From Bretschneidera sinensis (taxonomy: Eukaryota > Streptophyta > Magnoliopsida > Brassicales > Akaniaceae): DNA of 64,000 bases. This document shows positions 22,668 to 33,995 of the stretch, piece by piece (the stretch's first letter is position 1; every line of letters starts with the position of its first letter). The stretch lies in assembly GCA_023935145.1 (NCBI GenBank), contig CM043700.1, positions 36,325,620 to 36,389,619 of the forward strand, written 5' to 3'. Made by a program: the position numbers and the translations under genes. A model generated the notes under the pieces. That model was not told the DNA's origin. It ran no database searches and was given only the letters and a program-made list of their open reading frames with translations.

Positions 22668-25600
22668 AGGATTTTTTTTTTTTTTTTTGCAATTGGGATA
22701 TATTCTATTGATGTTGTTGATAATGGATTTAAAAGCTAACTCATTAAATCTAACATATGATTTTTACCCTTTCAAAGGATTTTAAATCTACCGTCAACAA
22801 CTGCAACAAAATTAATCTCAATTGTAGTAGTGGAGACATTGACCTCATCGCTCTTACCAAATCTTCACATGCATGTAAAAGTTGATAGCCTCATAGGAGG
22901 TTAGCAAAAAGTCAAAACCCTACAATCAAAGAGGATCAAAGCAAAATATGTTCATCGTTTTCTGACATAACAATATGCATTCACAAATATATGCAACCGA
23001 TGTGGTTTTCAGTAAATTCATAGAAACCAGACCTTGCTTCAGCTCCTTTGGCATTTGTAGCAAAAATTCATTTTGCTTCAATTTACCTCCTAGAGAGAGC
23101 CTTTCAATATTCCTGGTACAACTAATTCTTGCATGTGCTTCTCCTTTTACCTATAATTAAATGAAATGGAAAATAAATGTTATAGTAGTTGACTTATTTA
23201 TATATGAATTCTTTTTATATTTTGTTTGGTAAAAATGTAAAACCTCATATTTGATGATAAAAAACCTCATATTTGATGGTAAAATTAATACATTTAATTG
23301 TACTTTTTTTCTTTTACCACAAAAATAGCAGTTCATTTTAAGTGAGTTATTGTAAAACCACCATCCTCTACTCAAAAAGGTCAAACTTTGTACTTTCATA
23401 GAAGGGGGAAGAAGTACAGTGAAGTATGCAAACAGCTGGGCCATTCTCTTTTCAAATAAAATATCCATTAAAAGGTGTAGTATAATTTCAACTTCAAGTA
23501 CACTTCATATGTTAATTGCTCTTTTAAGATACATCCACTCAACTTTCGAAATTAAAGAGACAATTAAAAGGTAATCAAACTTAATCCATTGACAACAAAC
23601 TTCAATTCAAGAACTGTGTTTGGCCTTTAGGGGTGTTTGTTCATGGAGAACTGTGCTTGAAATTTTAAGTTCATGAATGAATATAATCCTTGTCACTTTT
23701 AAAAAAGGAAATATGTCATATCTGTCAAACGTATAAAAGGCAAACAAAAAACCCTCTCTTGAAAATATGCATTTCAATATTGAAGCCTTCTCTAGACAAA
23801 AAAAAATCAATATGAATCATAATGATAATAATAATATCTTCTGAATGGACTTGGGTAACTAAGAATTTTACACATGAAGAAGAAAACAAATCATAAAATG
23901 AATGGCATATAAATTTGGCACTCTTAAACTCAACATGCAATGAAACTAACAAACAAACAAATTACAGAAGCCAAGATATTTGACACAACAGAGAGAGAGA
24001 AAAAAATAATCCCCAAAATCAAGTGGAAAACAATTCAAGTTCTAAAGGGACATGATCATAAGCCAAAGGCATATCCCAGGACAATCAAAGACGTAGCAAC
24101 ATACGTCCATAGATGATGATGTCGAGACAAATCATCAGCGCTACTGCATTCATCATTAGCACCACTAAAGCACCCAGGCCTTGATATCTTAGCAACACCT
24201 CCCTCTAAAGCAAAGCTACTGTTAAGCTTACCATTGCTAAACAATAAACACCAGAAATAGGGAGATCCACCATCACTGCCACTCACGGCAGCACCAACTT
24301 CTGTGTGGTTCTTATCATACAGAATTTCTAAGCTCTTGTCATTTTTCATCAGAATTTGTGAGAATGCTTCAGAGGGGTGAACATACTTTGTTTGGCAGCC
24401 AAGCAAACGGCCAGTGATTGGCGAGAGGGTTGAGACCTCAACACCACAGTTGGGGGCAAAAGTTTCAGCAAATAAAGAATCAGCTGGCTTCCTGGCATCA
24501 GGCCCCCCAACAGCACCACAATCACCTTTGTATGCTTTTATATACTGCAATGCAATGCAGGCCAGACCTGAGTTATCATGGAGGGATGATCCCTTGTGTG
24601 CGGTTCTGTTATTGATAAGCACAGTCACCAACTCGTCCGCAGGATTATCAGTTACTTTCACTGTAAATTTCATTCATAATGTCATAAATGATGAAAAAAT
24701 ATAAAATAAAGCATTTATAAAAAGAAAATAAATACACATTTTAGCGCAGACTTTAACCATACAAGAAGACTAATTAAGTATAACTAAAGAATTTAGATAT
24801 GTTTTATCATGTATGAAACAACCTTTGAAACCCGAAGTTCAATGTTTATTCTACAAAATCTGGTAAAATTTTTGTTCAAAGAGATATATTTCTGAAAAGA
24901 CTCCAGAGAGATGGAAACCTAAGTGAAGAGGATACTACCAATCTCCACTTATAGCCGGTTTTTACCACTATGCCTTTTCCATTCATTTCCTAGCTAGTAG
25001 AGAATTTTATCTTGCCTCATCTTAAATAATGGCTTTAGTTTAGTATCTTGGGAATAAGAAGAAGGAAAAAAATCAACACAGAGGCAAAAAGGATTACAAA
25101 TAATAAAAGAAGGCATAAGAGAAAGCCATATTTATAAGCTATCTCCTAAAAGAATGGCTTATGCCTCGGAGAAAGACTTGCCTGCAATTTCCAATGGTGA
25201 ATAGGGGCCACTAATTAACCAGCACAGTACGAGAAATCTGAAGATGGGAAACTTTCTAGTGAAAAGCTGAAGATCATTATACTCTCTTCGACTAGCTCGT
25301 TCTTGAGAATGGGGGAAAATACAGAGACAATGGCTCCTAATAATTGATGTTCCTTAATTTTTGAACACTTCACACTCCCTTAGCCAATCTCTCCCTTTCT
25401 TTCTTTCATTAGTAAAGAAATCTATTTATAAATAACATAAACAATATGTATAAGGACATCTAATTTTAGATATTCTTCTCTTCTTCTCCCTTCTTTACAT
25501 ATCCCATGATAATGAATTTCCTTCTTTGGTTTGTTGCACATGTATCCGCTACAGCAATACCCACAAACTAATTTCCTCATTAATCAAGCGACATCTTTGC

Positions 25601-26377
25601 AGTCACTAGTAAAATTTCTATTTTTTCATAATAATTAGGAAAAAAAAAACTTCAATTTTTCATAGGTCCACACCATAACGACTATGTTCCTGTTGAGGTC
25701 ACTGGACGGAGATGCGGAACTCTTATGTGTTAAAGCTTTTTATCAACATAATATATTTATGGTTTAGAATGTTGCAAAATGAACAATAACACCCAATTTC
25801 TAATGCTCCCCTTGGACATGTTTGATTTCTTTTAAGTTTTCAAAGCAATGTTTCGGAAAACATGAACGGAAAACGGTTTTATGCTGCTTTTCACTAAAAA
25901 TGCGTTAGGAATAGGATAACTATTATTTAAAAAAAAAAATTCTAATCTATCTCATTATAATTCAACAACAATTTAATGAGAGAAAACTCAATTTCCGCTT
26001 TTAATATGTTTTCTCCTTATTTTAAGAACTATTATAAAAAAAACAGTTCAAAAAAATATTTTCAAAAACAAGCATGCTTCCAAAAACGTTTGTCAAAAAC
26101 TTATTTATGAAGACGCTAATCAAACTTATTTTGAGCATCACCGAAAAAACATTATCCAAACATGCCCCAAGGCTTCATTTGTTTCACACATCTCAGAATA
26201 ATGGAACGAAACAGAAGAGCTTAAAAACAGCTCCCTACTCCTATCAAAAGCACTTTCAAGCAGAAGTAATTTTTTATCTTGGCCTCCATTATCTACTTAT
26301 CTTGGTTTCTAATTCTGTAAACCAATATAGTAACAAATTTCGTCGGTCTCCAAAGAAATCAAATAACTAAAGACTTT
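22099..26377. repeat. Left copy of a segmental duplication (partner 59723-64000)
   Basis: The whole block can be followed base by base, in the same orientation, in the right copy: a 305-bp tandem repeat, 1.4 kb of non-coding DNA, exon 2 of the GPI-protein gene and most of its 2-kb intron. Differences are scattered substitutions and small indels. The left limit is where similarity stops, just before the shared 'gccatc' at 22105. The right limit is set only by the end of the window. Confidence 0.95.
22668..24055. other. Non-coding part of the duplicated block
   Basis: AT-rich sequence between the 305-bp repeats and the 3' end of the GPI-protein gene. No gene was recognised. The same order of sequence is found at about 60286-61670. 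Confidence 0.6.
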
Positions 26378-26771
26378 TGATCTTAAACACTAGATCTAAT
26401 AACTTAAATGATTTCCAAAAAGGCCTATCTTAAACAAAAATATACTCAAATCTAAACACGCAATCAATGCTAAGATTTTAATCGATGATATTTCTCGATA
26501 AATAGTAAGCAGCTATTTATTAGTGAATTAGTAAAGAGGCACTCATTAACAAACAAACAAATTTGCAAAGCTCTCAAGCAGATCAAGCACTCACTATAAC
26601 CGATACCCATTATTCAAATCTATAACAAAATGTATTCTTTAAAATCATTTGAATATGATTTATATATCTACGGATAAGTGAAAAAGAAAACGGCATAGGC
26701 TTACTTTGACTGTTAGCAGAAGCGAATAGGAAGAGAAATGGAGCTAAAAGAAACCAGAGAGCCATCGCCAT
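24056..26771 (-). CDS. Predicted GPI-anchored secreted protein, two exons
   Basis: Exon 1 is 26771-26705 and exon 2 is 24660-24056, joined with GT-AG ends and fitting phase to give 223 residues. Exon 1 encodes a signal peptide (MAMALWFLLAPFLFLFASA). The mature part has seven cysteines, possible N-glycosylation sites (NRT, NHT, NSS) and the conserved-looking segments GLACIALQYIKAY, GCQTKYV and GCFSGANDEC. It ends with a short linker and a hydrophobic tail (LWTYVATSLIVLGYAFGL) typical of a GPI-attachment signal. This matches the plant family annotated as GPI-anchored glycoprotein membrane precursor (At3g18050-like), with no established biochemical role. It should sit on the outer face of the plasma membrane. 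The 2.04-kb intron holds no recognised gene. A near-identical second copy lies at 61671. Confidence 0.88.
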
Positions 26772-27986
26772 TGTTCGTTCTTCTTCGGAAACAGAGAGAA
26801 ACAGAGAGATCTGGGAGATGAACAGAGCAAGAAGAGTTAAGCAATGTGTCCACTCTAGCGGGTGCTTTACAACTGCAGCTATTATTTGGTAATTTTAATT
26901 GCCGACATGCCACCAACCGGATTTTCGGGTATGACCCGAGTCTGTAGCAAACTTTTAAATTGTCGATATTGTTGTTAAAAAAAAAAAAAATTTATACTCC
27001 AAATGTCAAGATTGAACTATTTAATTCTTCAATGACTTAATTGAATGTTAGTATTAAGATCGATTAACATGTCACCCTTCTTCTGTTTTTTAAGGGATGG
27101 TTGATATTTTTTTCTTTCTAATCTTTAGTAAATTCTAGAATTTTTTATTTATATTTTAAAGGTAATTTTATTATCTTCATAAAAATATCATATTTATGAT
27201 AATTTAACCGTTAAGATTTGAAGATATTTCATATCAACGATGATTGCAATCATGAGTATCGCTGTATCGGTACTTTCAAAAATGACATTGTAAAGATTTT
27301 TTTTTTTTTTTACACCTAAGATCATTTATTTAGATTCATCAATTTGAAACATATTTGTTTATATTTAAAATTAATTTGAAATGTTTAAATAAGATTTACA
27401 AGCTTAAAGGTTTTGCAATTTTATAAATCAATTTAAGCTTTACAAAATAAAAAAATTGAAATATATATTCTTATTATGCATTTTAAATTCACAAGTTTAA
27501 AAATGATGAAATGACACCATAAATTTAAATGATACTAAAAACACTATAATCTTTGTATTTCATCTTAAATTTTTTAAAATAATTTAGAATATAAATACAT
27601 AAATTTTAAATTCATGAATTTAAATACAATGTGATTACTTCAAATTTTAAGTTTTTCAAATATTCAATGTATAATTACAGTTTGAAACTCTTTATATACA
27701 TTTTTTTAGAAAGCTTATCAAAGTGTTGTCATGTTCAACTTAAATTAAGTGAATTACATGAAGATAATTAGAGTCTGTTTAATTGTGAAAAATATTTTAT
27801 GTTTTTTACCTCAATTTTCTTTAATGATGCGTTTGGCAACGTACATTTAAGTGGTGTGAAATTGAATTTGGAATCTCAATTACAAATTTGCTGTTTGGGA
27901 TCAATTTAAAGACTATGAATTTTAATTTCAATCAATTGCACAGTGAATTTATATGAGCATAATACATGAGGAATTTACAAAAACAC
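26772..27986. other. Intergenic, promoter side of the GPI-protein gene
   Basis: AT-rich. The first 200 bases should hold the leader and promoter of the GPI-protein gene on the minus strand. No clear TATA box, gene or mobile element was recognised in the rest, up to the LINE end near 27987. Confidence 0.45.
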
Positions 27987-29178
27987 TTTTTTTGGGTACA
28001 TCAGTAAGAAAAAGAGAAGCACCTAAGGCACACGACCTCCTCTTGGAAACTTAATGCCCATAGCATCCGCCATTATCAAAGGCCCCAGCTCAGTCGAAGG
28101 ATCGGTTAAAACTTCCAAAGCTACAAGGTCTCCAACACCCATATTAGTAAGCATGTTTGTGCATTTGTTCCCTCCCTTTTCGATGACACAAACTGCACTC
28201 CCAATCTAAATCAAGTAAATCTTTACAATCCTGAATCAAGACCCCATGGGGATCATACTCACTGCACTTACCAATAATTGTATTGACAACTACAAGAGTA
28301 TCGACTTCGCAGACCACCCGTTGGTAACCATAATGCCATACAAATGTTAAGCCCCATCGAATTGCCTCTAGCTCTGCGACAAGGCTCGTACACTGACCCA
28401 GACTGACTCAGAAGCCCAAGATCCATTCTCCCACATTATTTCGCACTAAGCCACTCGCCACCAGCTCCATCGAAACCTCCCTTTGAGGCCTCATCCGTGT
28501 TAAGTTTGATCCACCCCTCATTTGGTGGCTCCCAGCCAATACTCGACTGTCGAATCTTCTGTGAAGTAGTCATACCACCAAAAGCCATAACGGGCAAGTA
28601 GAAATGAGACTACTATTAAAAACTCTCTTGCATCTCCAAACCCAAATATGACAAGTCGTAGCCATAAAAATGACGTTCCACGGGTGCCCACCATTCTTAC
28701 TAACAAATGTCACTGCTAAGTTCTGATCAACTCACTCAAGTAGAGGCAACTCAAAGAACACTGCCAACGCCCCTTCTGGATTCCAAGCACTCCAAACCTT
28801 CTTTGCCTCTCAACAATCCCGAAGAATATGGATGGTATCCTCCACTGAAGCCTCACATAGGGAGTAAGAGCTAGAATCACACATATCTCGACCAACACAT
28901 AGTGAGTTTGATAACAATCTGTCATGCCTAACTAGCCACATAAAGTGTAACCATTTGTTTGGGGCCTTACATTTCCACGACCGTTTCCAACTCCCCGTCT
29001 CACCACCATGATCCGGGTGTAGAACATCATATATAGATTTAATTGTATATTCTCCAGAGGACGAGGGCCTCCTGATTATCTTATCCTGGCTATTACAGGA
29101 CCTAGCGAGCGGATGACCAAACACTTTGCCTGCCAGATCAGTAGGAAGTCAAGCACTAATAATGTTTCAGTCCCAACC
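27987..29178 (-). mobile_element. LINE (L1-type) remnant, 3' segment of a split element
   Basis: The minus strand encodes the C-terminal part of a plant LINE ORF2. It starts with the reverse-transcriptase zinc-binding domain (GEYTIKSIYDVLH, CKAPNKWLHFMWL, then the cysteine/histidine end of ...TIHILRDC, 29124-28810). Decayed sequence resembling the RNase-H-like RVT_3 domain follows (FDGA...W near 28480). Stops and frameshifts are frequent. A T run at 27987-27993 may mark the poly-A tail. The upstream part of the same ORF continues at 43856, on the far side of the gypsy insertion: the sequences join at the shared CAACC. Confidence 0.82.
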
Positions 29179-29556
29179 TATAATACTTGTATTCGTAAAG
29201 AAAGGGTAAAGAACTAATTTAATAAAGGTGATATGAAGTTAAAATAATATATATATATATATATATATGTGAAAGATTTAAATTTTTATAAAACAATTCT
29301 TTTAAAAAACAGATGCGTGGTGGTGTAAAGAGAAAAAAATGAAAAAGAAAAAAAAATCATCCAGAAAAATGAAAAGGAAAAATAAAAATAAAAAAGTTTT
29401 TAATAAAAAAAATGGCAACATCGAAGAAAGGATGCATGTAAGACAAAGTGTCAAATTTGTGGCAATTTCGTGGGGGGGGGGGGGGGGGGGGGTAACTATT
29501 GCTTTTAAAATTTGATATATATATATATATATAGGGTAACTATTGCTTTTAAAATT

Positions 29557-29604
<48 letters not shown>

Positions 29605-30296
29605 CTTTAGTTTATTTTATTAATTACTTACCAAATTCTGTTTAGTTTTCCTTCAACTATGATTCAAATTACTCTCTTTCTTTAAACACTCGGGGATTAA
29701 AACAAAGATTGAAAAAGTAAAATTTTGAAGGGGTTTACGGGAGAATTTATAGAGAGTCACAGGAAGCTCTAAGAAAAACAGAAGGTAATAACGTGAAGTT
29801 TATTTTTGAAATTTAGCATACATGAAATTTCTCAAAATTCAATGTGGGAATTTTCAAAGGGTGTAAATTATGAAAGAATTGAAGAATAAATTAGAATTTA
29901 ATATGAATATTATGTCAGGTGTTGACGATCAGTAACCGGGGGAAATTGCTGAGAAGAGCAGGAAAGGCAAGGAGGTGATCCACGGGTAGCTTTAAGTGTT
30001 GCGTGGTGAGTTAGATTTACTTTAAGTAATCAAGATAAATATGAAATATATAGTGATAATATTTGAATAAATTACTAACCTATGATTTGATGATAGATGA
30101 AAGTTGTCTGATGGGTATGATAGTTTTAACTGATATGTGGAAAGTTATTATATAAGAAGTAATATTATTGGAATAATGAGTTGATTTAATAATAAAGGTG
30201 ATAAATGAAATTCTTGACGAGTTATAGTCGATAAATTAAAATAATTTATGAGGAGAAAAATTTAGTGAAATTGATCAAATAATAATTTGAGAAGAA
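29179..30296 (+). repeat. Truncated 5' LTR of the gypsy element
   Basis: It matches the 3' LTR (32482-32789, then 42270 to about 42925) and then stops abruptly at about 30296, where pol sequence begins. Roughly the last 930 bases of the LTR are missing. Its first dinucleotide is TA instead of TG. It carries an extra segment absent from the 3' LTR: a 21-base G run (29472-29492), two copies of a 43-base unit and long AT tracts. Confidence 0.88.
29472..29603. repeat. G run plus AT-microsatellite-bearing tandem unit
   Basis: Twenty-one G are followed by GGTAACTATTGC...GATATAT twice, the unit starts being about 43 bases apart, each ending in an AT dinucleotide tract; the second tract is over 35 bases long. 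It is present only in the 5' LTR of the gypsy element. Confidence 0.85.
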
Positions 30297-32469
30297 GTAT
30301 TGAATTGGGAAAGACCCACTAGTGTAACTGAAGTTAGAAGTTTTTTGGGGTTGGCTGGTTATTATAGGAGATTCATTCAAAAATTTTCTATGATTGCTGG
30401 ACCATTGACTAAATTGACCAGGAAAGACGTGAAGTTTACTTGGTCAGAGGAATGTGAGGGAAGTTTCTAGCTGTTGAAGAAAAATTGACTACTGTCCCAG
30501 TATTAGTGCTTCCTTTTGGTGATGACGGATTTGTGGTATATAGTGATGCGTCACATCAAGGGTTGGGATGTATGTTGATGCAACATGGGAGAGTTATAGC
30601 TTATGAATCTAGGCAATTGAAGAACCATGAGAGGAATTACCCGACCCATGATTTAGAATTGGCTGCCATAGTTTTGGCTTTGAAGATTTGGAGATATCAT
30701 CTATATGGAGCCATTTGTGAAGTTTTTACTGATCATAAAAGCTAGACGCATTTACCGACCCAGAAGGAGTTGAATTTGAGGCAGAGGAGGTGATGGAATT
30801 GATTAGTGATTATGACTGTACCATTCATTATCATCCAAGAAAGGATATTGTAGTAACTGATGCATTGAGTAAAAAGGCTACAGGGAGATTAGCTGCTATT
30901 AGGAGTCATAATACTAGCTTGATGATAGAATTAAGAGGAATGAGGATGCAGTTGAATGTCAATGATAGAGGAGTATTGATTGCAAATATGGTGGTACAAT
31001 CTTCTATTATTGATTATTTATTACAGATGCAGGGTAGAGATGAGAGATAGAGAATATCATATGGGAAGTGTTGAGTGAGAAGCCAACTTAGTTTAGAATT
31101 AGAGAAGATGGTATGGTGGTATTGGGGCATCGAGTTTGTGTTCCCAATGATGTGGAGATGAGAAATAAGATACTAAGAGAGGCTCATGATTCTGTATATT
31201 CTATGCATCCAGGTAATAATAAGATGTACAGGGGATTGAGACAAAATTATTAGTGGTCAGGGATGAAGAAGGATGTAGCAGAACATATTTCTAGATGTTT
31301 CACTTGTCAACAGGTGAAGTCTGAGAATAAGCATCCAATAGGTTTATTACAACATTTTCCAGTACCAGAGTGGCCATGGGAAAATGTGAGTATGGATTTT
31401 GTCTCTGGTTTTCCCCGTACCCAGAGAGGACATGACATTGTGTGGGTTATAGTGGACAGACTTTCTAAGTCTTCACATTTCCTTCCTATTAAAACTAACT
31501 GGAGTCTTGAAAAAATGACTGAATTTTATGTAGCGGAGATTGTAAGATTACATGGAGTACCCTTGAGTATTGTATCAGATAGAGATTTTAGATTTACCTC
31601 TAGATTTTGGAGAGGTATTCAATAAGCTATAGGTATGTAATTACAATTTAGTACAATTTTTCATCCACAAACTAATGGGCAGACGGAGTTAATCAATAGA
31701 ATACTAGAAGATTTGCTGAGGGCAAGTGTATTGAGTTTCTCAGTGAGCTGGGATGCTTATTTGCCTTTGATTGAGTTTGTATATAATAATCAGTATCAAA
31801 CTAGTATTCGTATGGCACCATTTTGAAGCTTTATATGGTAGGAGGAGTAGAACTCCAGTATGCTGGAAAGAAGTTGGAGAGAGAAAGATATTTGGTCCAT
31901 AAATGATAGATCTGACTACTGAGAGGATCAAATTGGTTAGAGAGAACCTTAGAGCAGCACAAAACAGACATAAGAGATATGCTGATAATAGAAGACGATC
32001 TCTCAAGTTTCAAGTTGGTTATTGGGTATTTTTGAAGATATCTCTGTGGAAAGGCGTGTTGAGGTTTAAAAAGAGGGGAAAGTTGAGCTCGAGATTTGTG
32101 GGCTCATATGAGGTGATTGAGAGAATTGGACCAGTAGCATATTGATTGGATTTGCCACCAGAGTTAAAGCAATTACATAATATGTTTCATGTGTCACTGT
32201 TGAGAAAGTACTTACACAATAAATCCCACAATATCTAGAATCAGGCGATAGAACTTCAGGAAGATTTGACTTTTATGCAAGTATCGGTAAGAATTCTAGA
32301 CAGAAAAGAACAAGTCTTGCACAATAAAGTCATTCATTTGATTCAAAAATTATGGCGAAACAAAGATGTCGAAGAATTCACTTGGGAGCATGAAGTAAGA
32401 ATGAGGAAAGAATACCCCAAACTCTTTCATGAATTAGGTAAGAAAATTTCGGGGACGAAATTTTTGTAA
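30297..32469 (+). pseudogene. Gypsy pol remnant: end of RT, RNase H, integrase, chromodomain-like tail
   Basis: In order: the end of reverse transcriptase ([13 protein letters not shown]), RNase H ([40 protein letters not shown]), the HHCC zinc finger ([14 protein letters not shown]), the integrase core ([40 protein letters not shown]) and a C-terminal chromodomain-like segment (ILDRKEQVLHNKVI, EEFTWEHEVRMRKEYPKLF). Several stops and frameshifts break it, for example near 30745, 31050, 31250 and 31625. It is not able to make a working polyprotein. Confidence 0.9.
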
Positions 32470-32481
32470 GGTGTGTAGAAT

Positions 32482-32545
32482 TGTAATACCTGTATTCGTA
32501 AAGAAAGAGTAAAAAAGTAATTTAATAAATACGATATGAAGTTAA

Positions 32546-32588
<43 letters not shown>

Positions 32589-32789
32589 AAAGATTTAAAT
32601 TTTTATAAAACAATTCTTTAAAAAAACGAACGCGTGGTGGTGTAAAGAAAAAGAAAAAGAAAAAGAAAATGGAAAAAAAATTCATCCAGATAAAGAAAAA
32701 TGAAAAAGAAAAAGGAAAAAGAAAAAGAAAAGTTAAAAAAAAGGCGGCAACAGGTGGCAACACCTGTTGCCAAAAGAGAAGAAAAGATG
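32482..32789 (+). repeat. 3' LTR of the gypsy element, left part
   Basis: It begins TGTAATACCTGTATTCG, matches the 5' LTR from 29179 and contains a shared AT microsatellite (about 32550-32585). It is interrupted at 32789 by the copia insertion and resumes at 42270 after the target duplication AGATG. Confidence 0.92.
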
Positions 32790-33940
32790 TGTTGACCCTC
32801 ACCCGTATTTTAATGATGACAAAACACAACTGTTATTATACTAACTAAGTGTAGTAAGCAACAAAAGCATTCAACCAAGGATCAAAGTTCAAGAACTCAA
32901 ACCGAATCAAAGTATCAAGTGAAGACTGAAGAACTTGTATAGGTCTAAGGTTTTAGAACCAATGTAAGTCTCACTTATACACTGTAATAGCTTGTTCAAT
33001 GGCTCGAACAAAAAAAGGTTTTATAAACCGATCGTTTTAAAACAAACATTTTAAATTAAAATAGAAAAACTGGGTTGGAAGACAACCCAGTCGACTGGGT
33101 ACATATACCAGTCGACTGGTATATGAGACAGTATGTCTCCAGTCGACTGGGTCATTCATACCAGTCGACTAGTAAAATGGACAGTAAGTCCCCAGTCGAC
33201 TGGATACCCAGAAGGTCTGAAAAACGTGATTTTTCCAAGTGAACCCAGTCGATTGGTATCACGACCTAGTCGACTGGTAGTTCAAAAATATGACCGTTGG
33301 ACTCCAAATCTGAATGTTTTAAAGCAAATCTTTTTCAAATTAAAGTCCTAACGGCCATATTAATTGATTGTTATATAAACCCATTTATTTAAGCATTCAA
33401 AAAGAAGCTACATACATTCAAAAAGAGTTGATCTCACATAATCAAGTTTTTATACTCTTGAAACACAAAAAGCTTTGAAATATTCTTATTGAGCCATTCT
33501 TTAAGCTTTACTTTGAAAGAGAGACATTATTCAGTTGTATAAGCTTCTATTAGCTGTTTCTCTACTATTTACTTTACATCATCTTTGTAAAGGGATTACT
33601 TCTGAAAGGAAGGGGATTACTTCCGAGAGGGAGGGGATAGCTTCCGAGAGGAAGGGATTATAAGGTTGTACAACACCGGGAAAGTTGTATGACTAAGTTA
33701 CTTAGTGGATTACTTCAAGGAGTTCCTTGAAGAGAGTGGACGTAGGGTCGGAACGAATCCGATATTGTCGAACCACTATAATCTAAGTTTGCATCATCTT
33801 CTCTCTAAACTCTTTATTTACAGCACGTCACTTATTTTAATTGTTTGCTGCTTATTCGTTTTTATAAACTTGTATTAATTTCGCAAAAAGTTTTAAAAAC
33901 CCAATTCACCCCCTCTCTTGGGTTGAAACCTCGATCTACA
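32790..33940 (+). repeat. 5' LTR of the SIRE-type copia element
   Basis: 1151 bases, TG...CA ends. It holds seven CCAGTCGACTGG-type sites (33087-33277, four of them exact) and, at 33590-33660, three near-copies of a 20-base unit around GATTACTTCCGAGAGGAAGG. It is 23 bases shorter than the 3' LTR, mostly through the absence of one 22-base palindrome-bearing unit. Confidence 0.93.
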
Positions 33941-33942
33941 AT

Positions 33943-33954
33943 TGGTATCAGAGC
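33943..33954 (+). other. Primer binding site of the SIRE-type element
   Basis: TGGTATCAGAGC, initiator tRNA-Met type, two bases after the 5' LTR. Confidence 0.93.
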
Positions 33955-33995
33955 TACGTTATCTTATTTAGGCTTAAAATCTTTGAGTTGATCCA

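Noticed and set aside
33133..33351. Open frame in the 5' LTR of the SIRE-type element
   Set aside because: It is produced by the palindrome repeat (QSTG/SRLV readings), is not conserved in the 3' LTR, and has no known protein.
33943..33954. tRNA-Met gene fragment
   Set aside because: TGGTATCAGAGC is the retroelement primer binding site, complementary to tRNA, not a tRNA gene; the same applies at 3113, 45032 and 50878.
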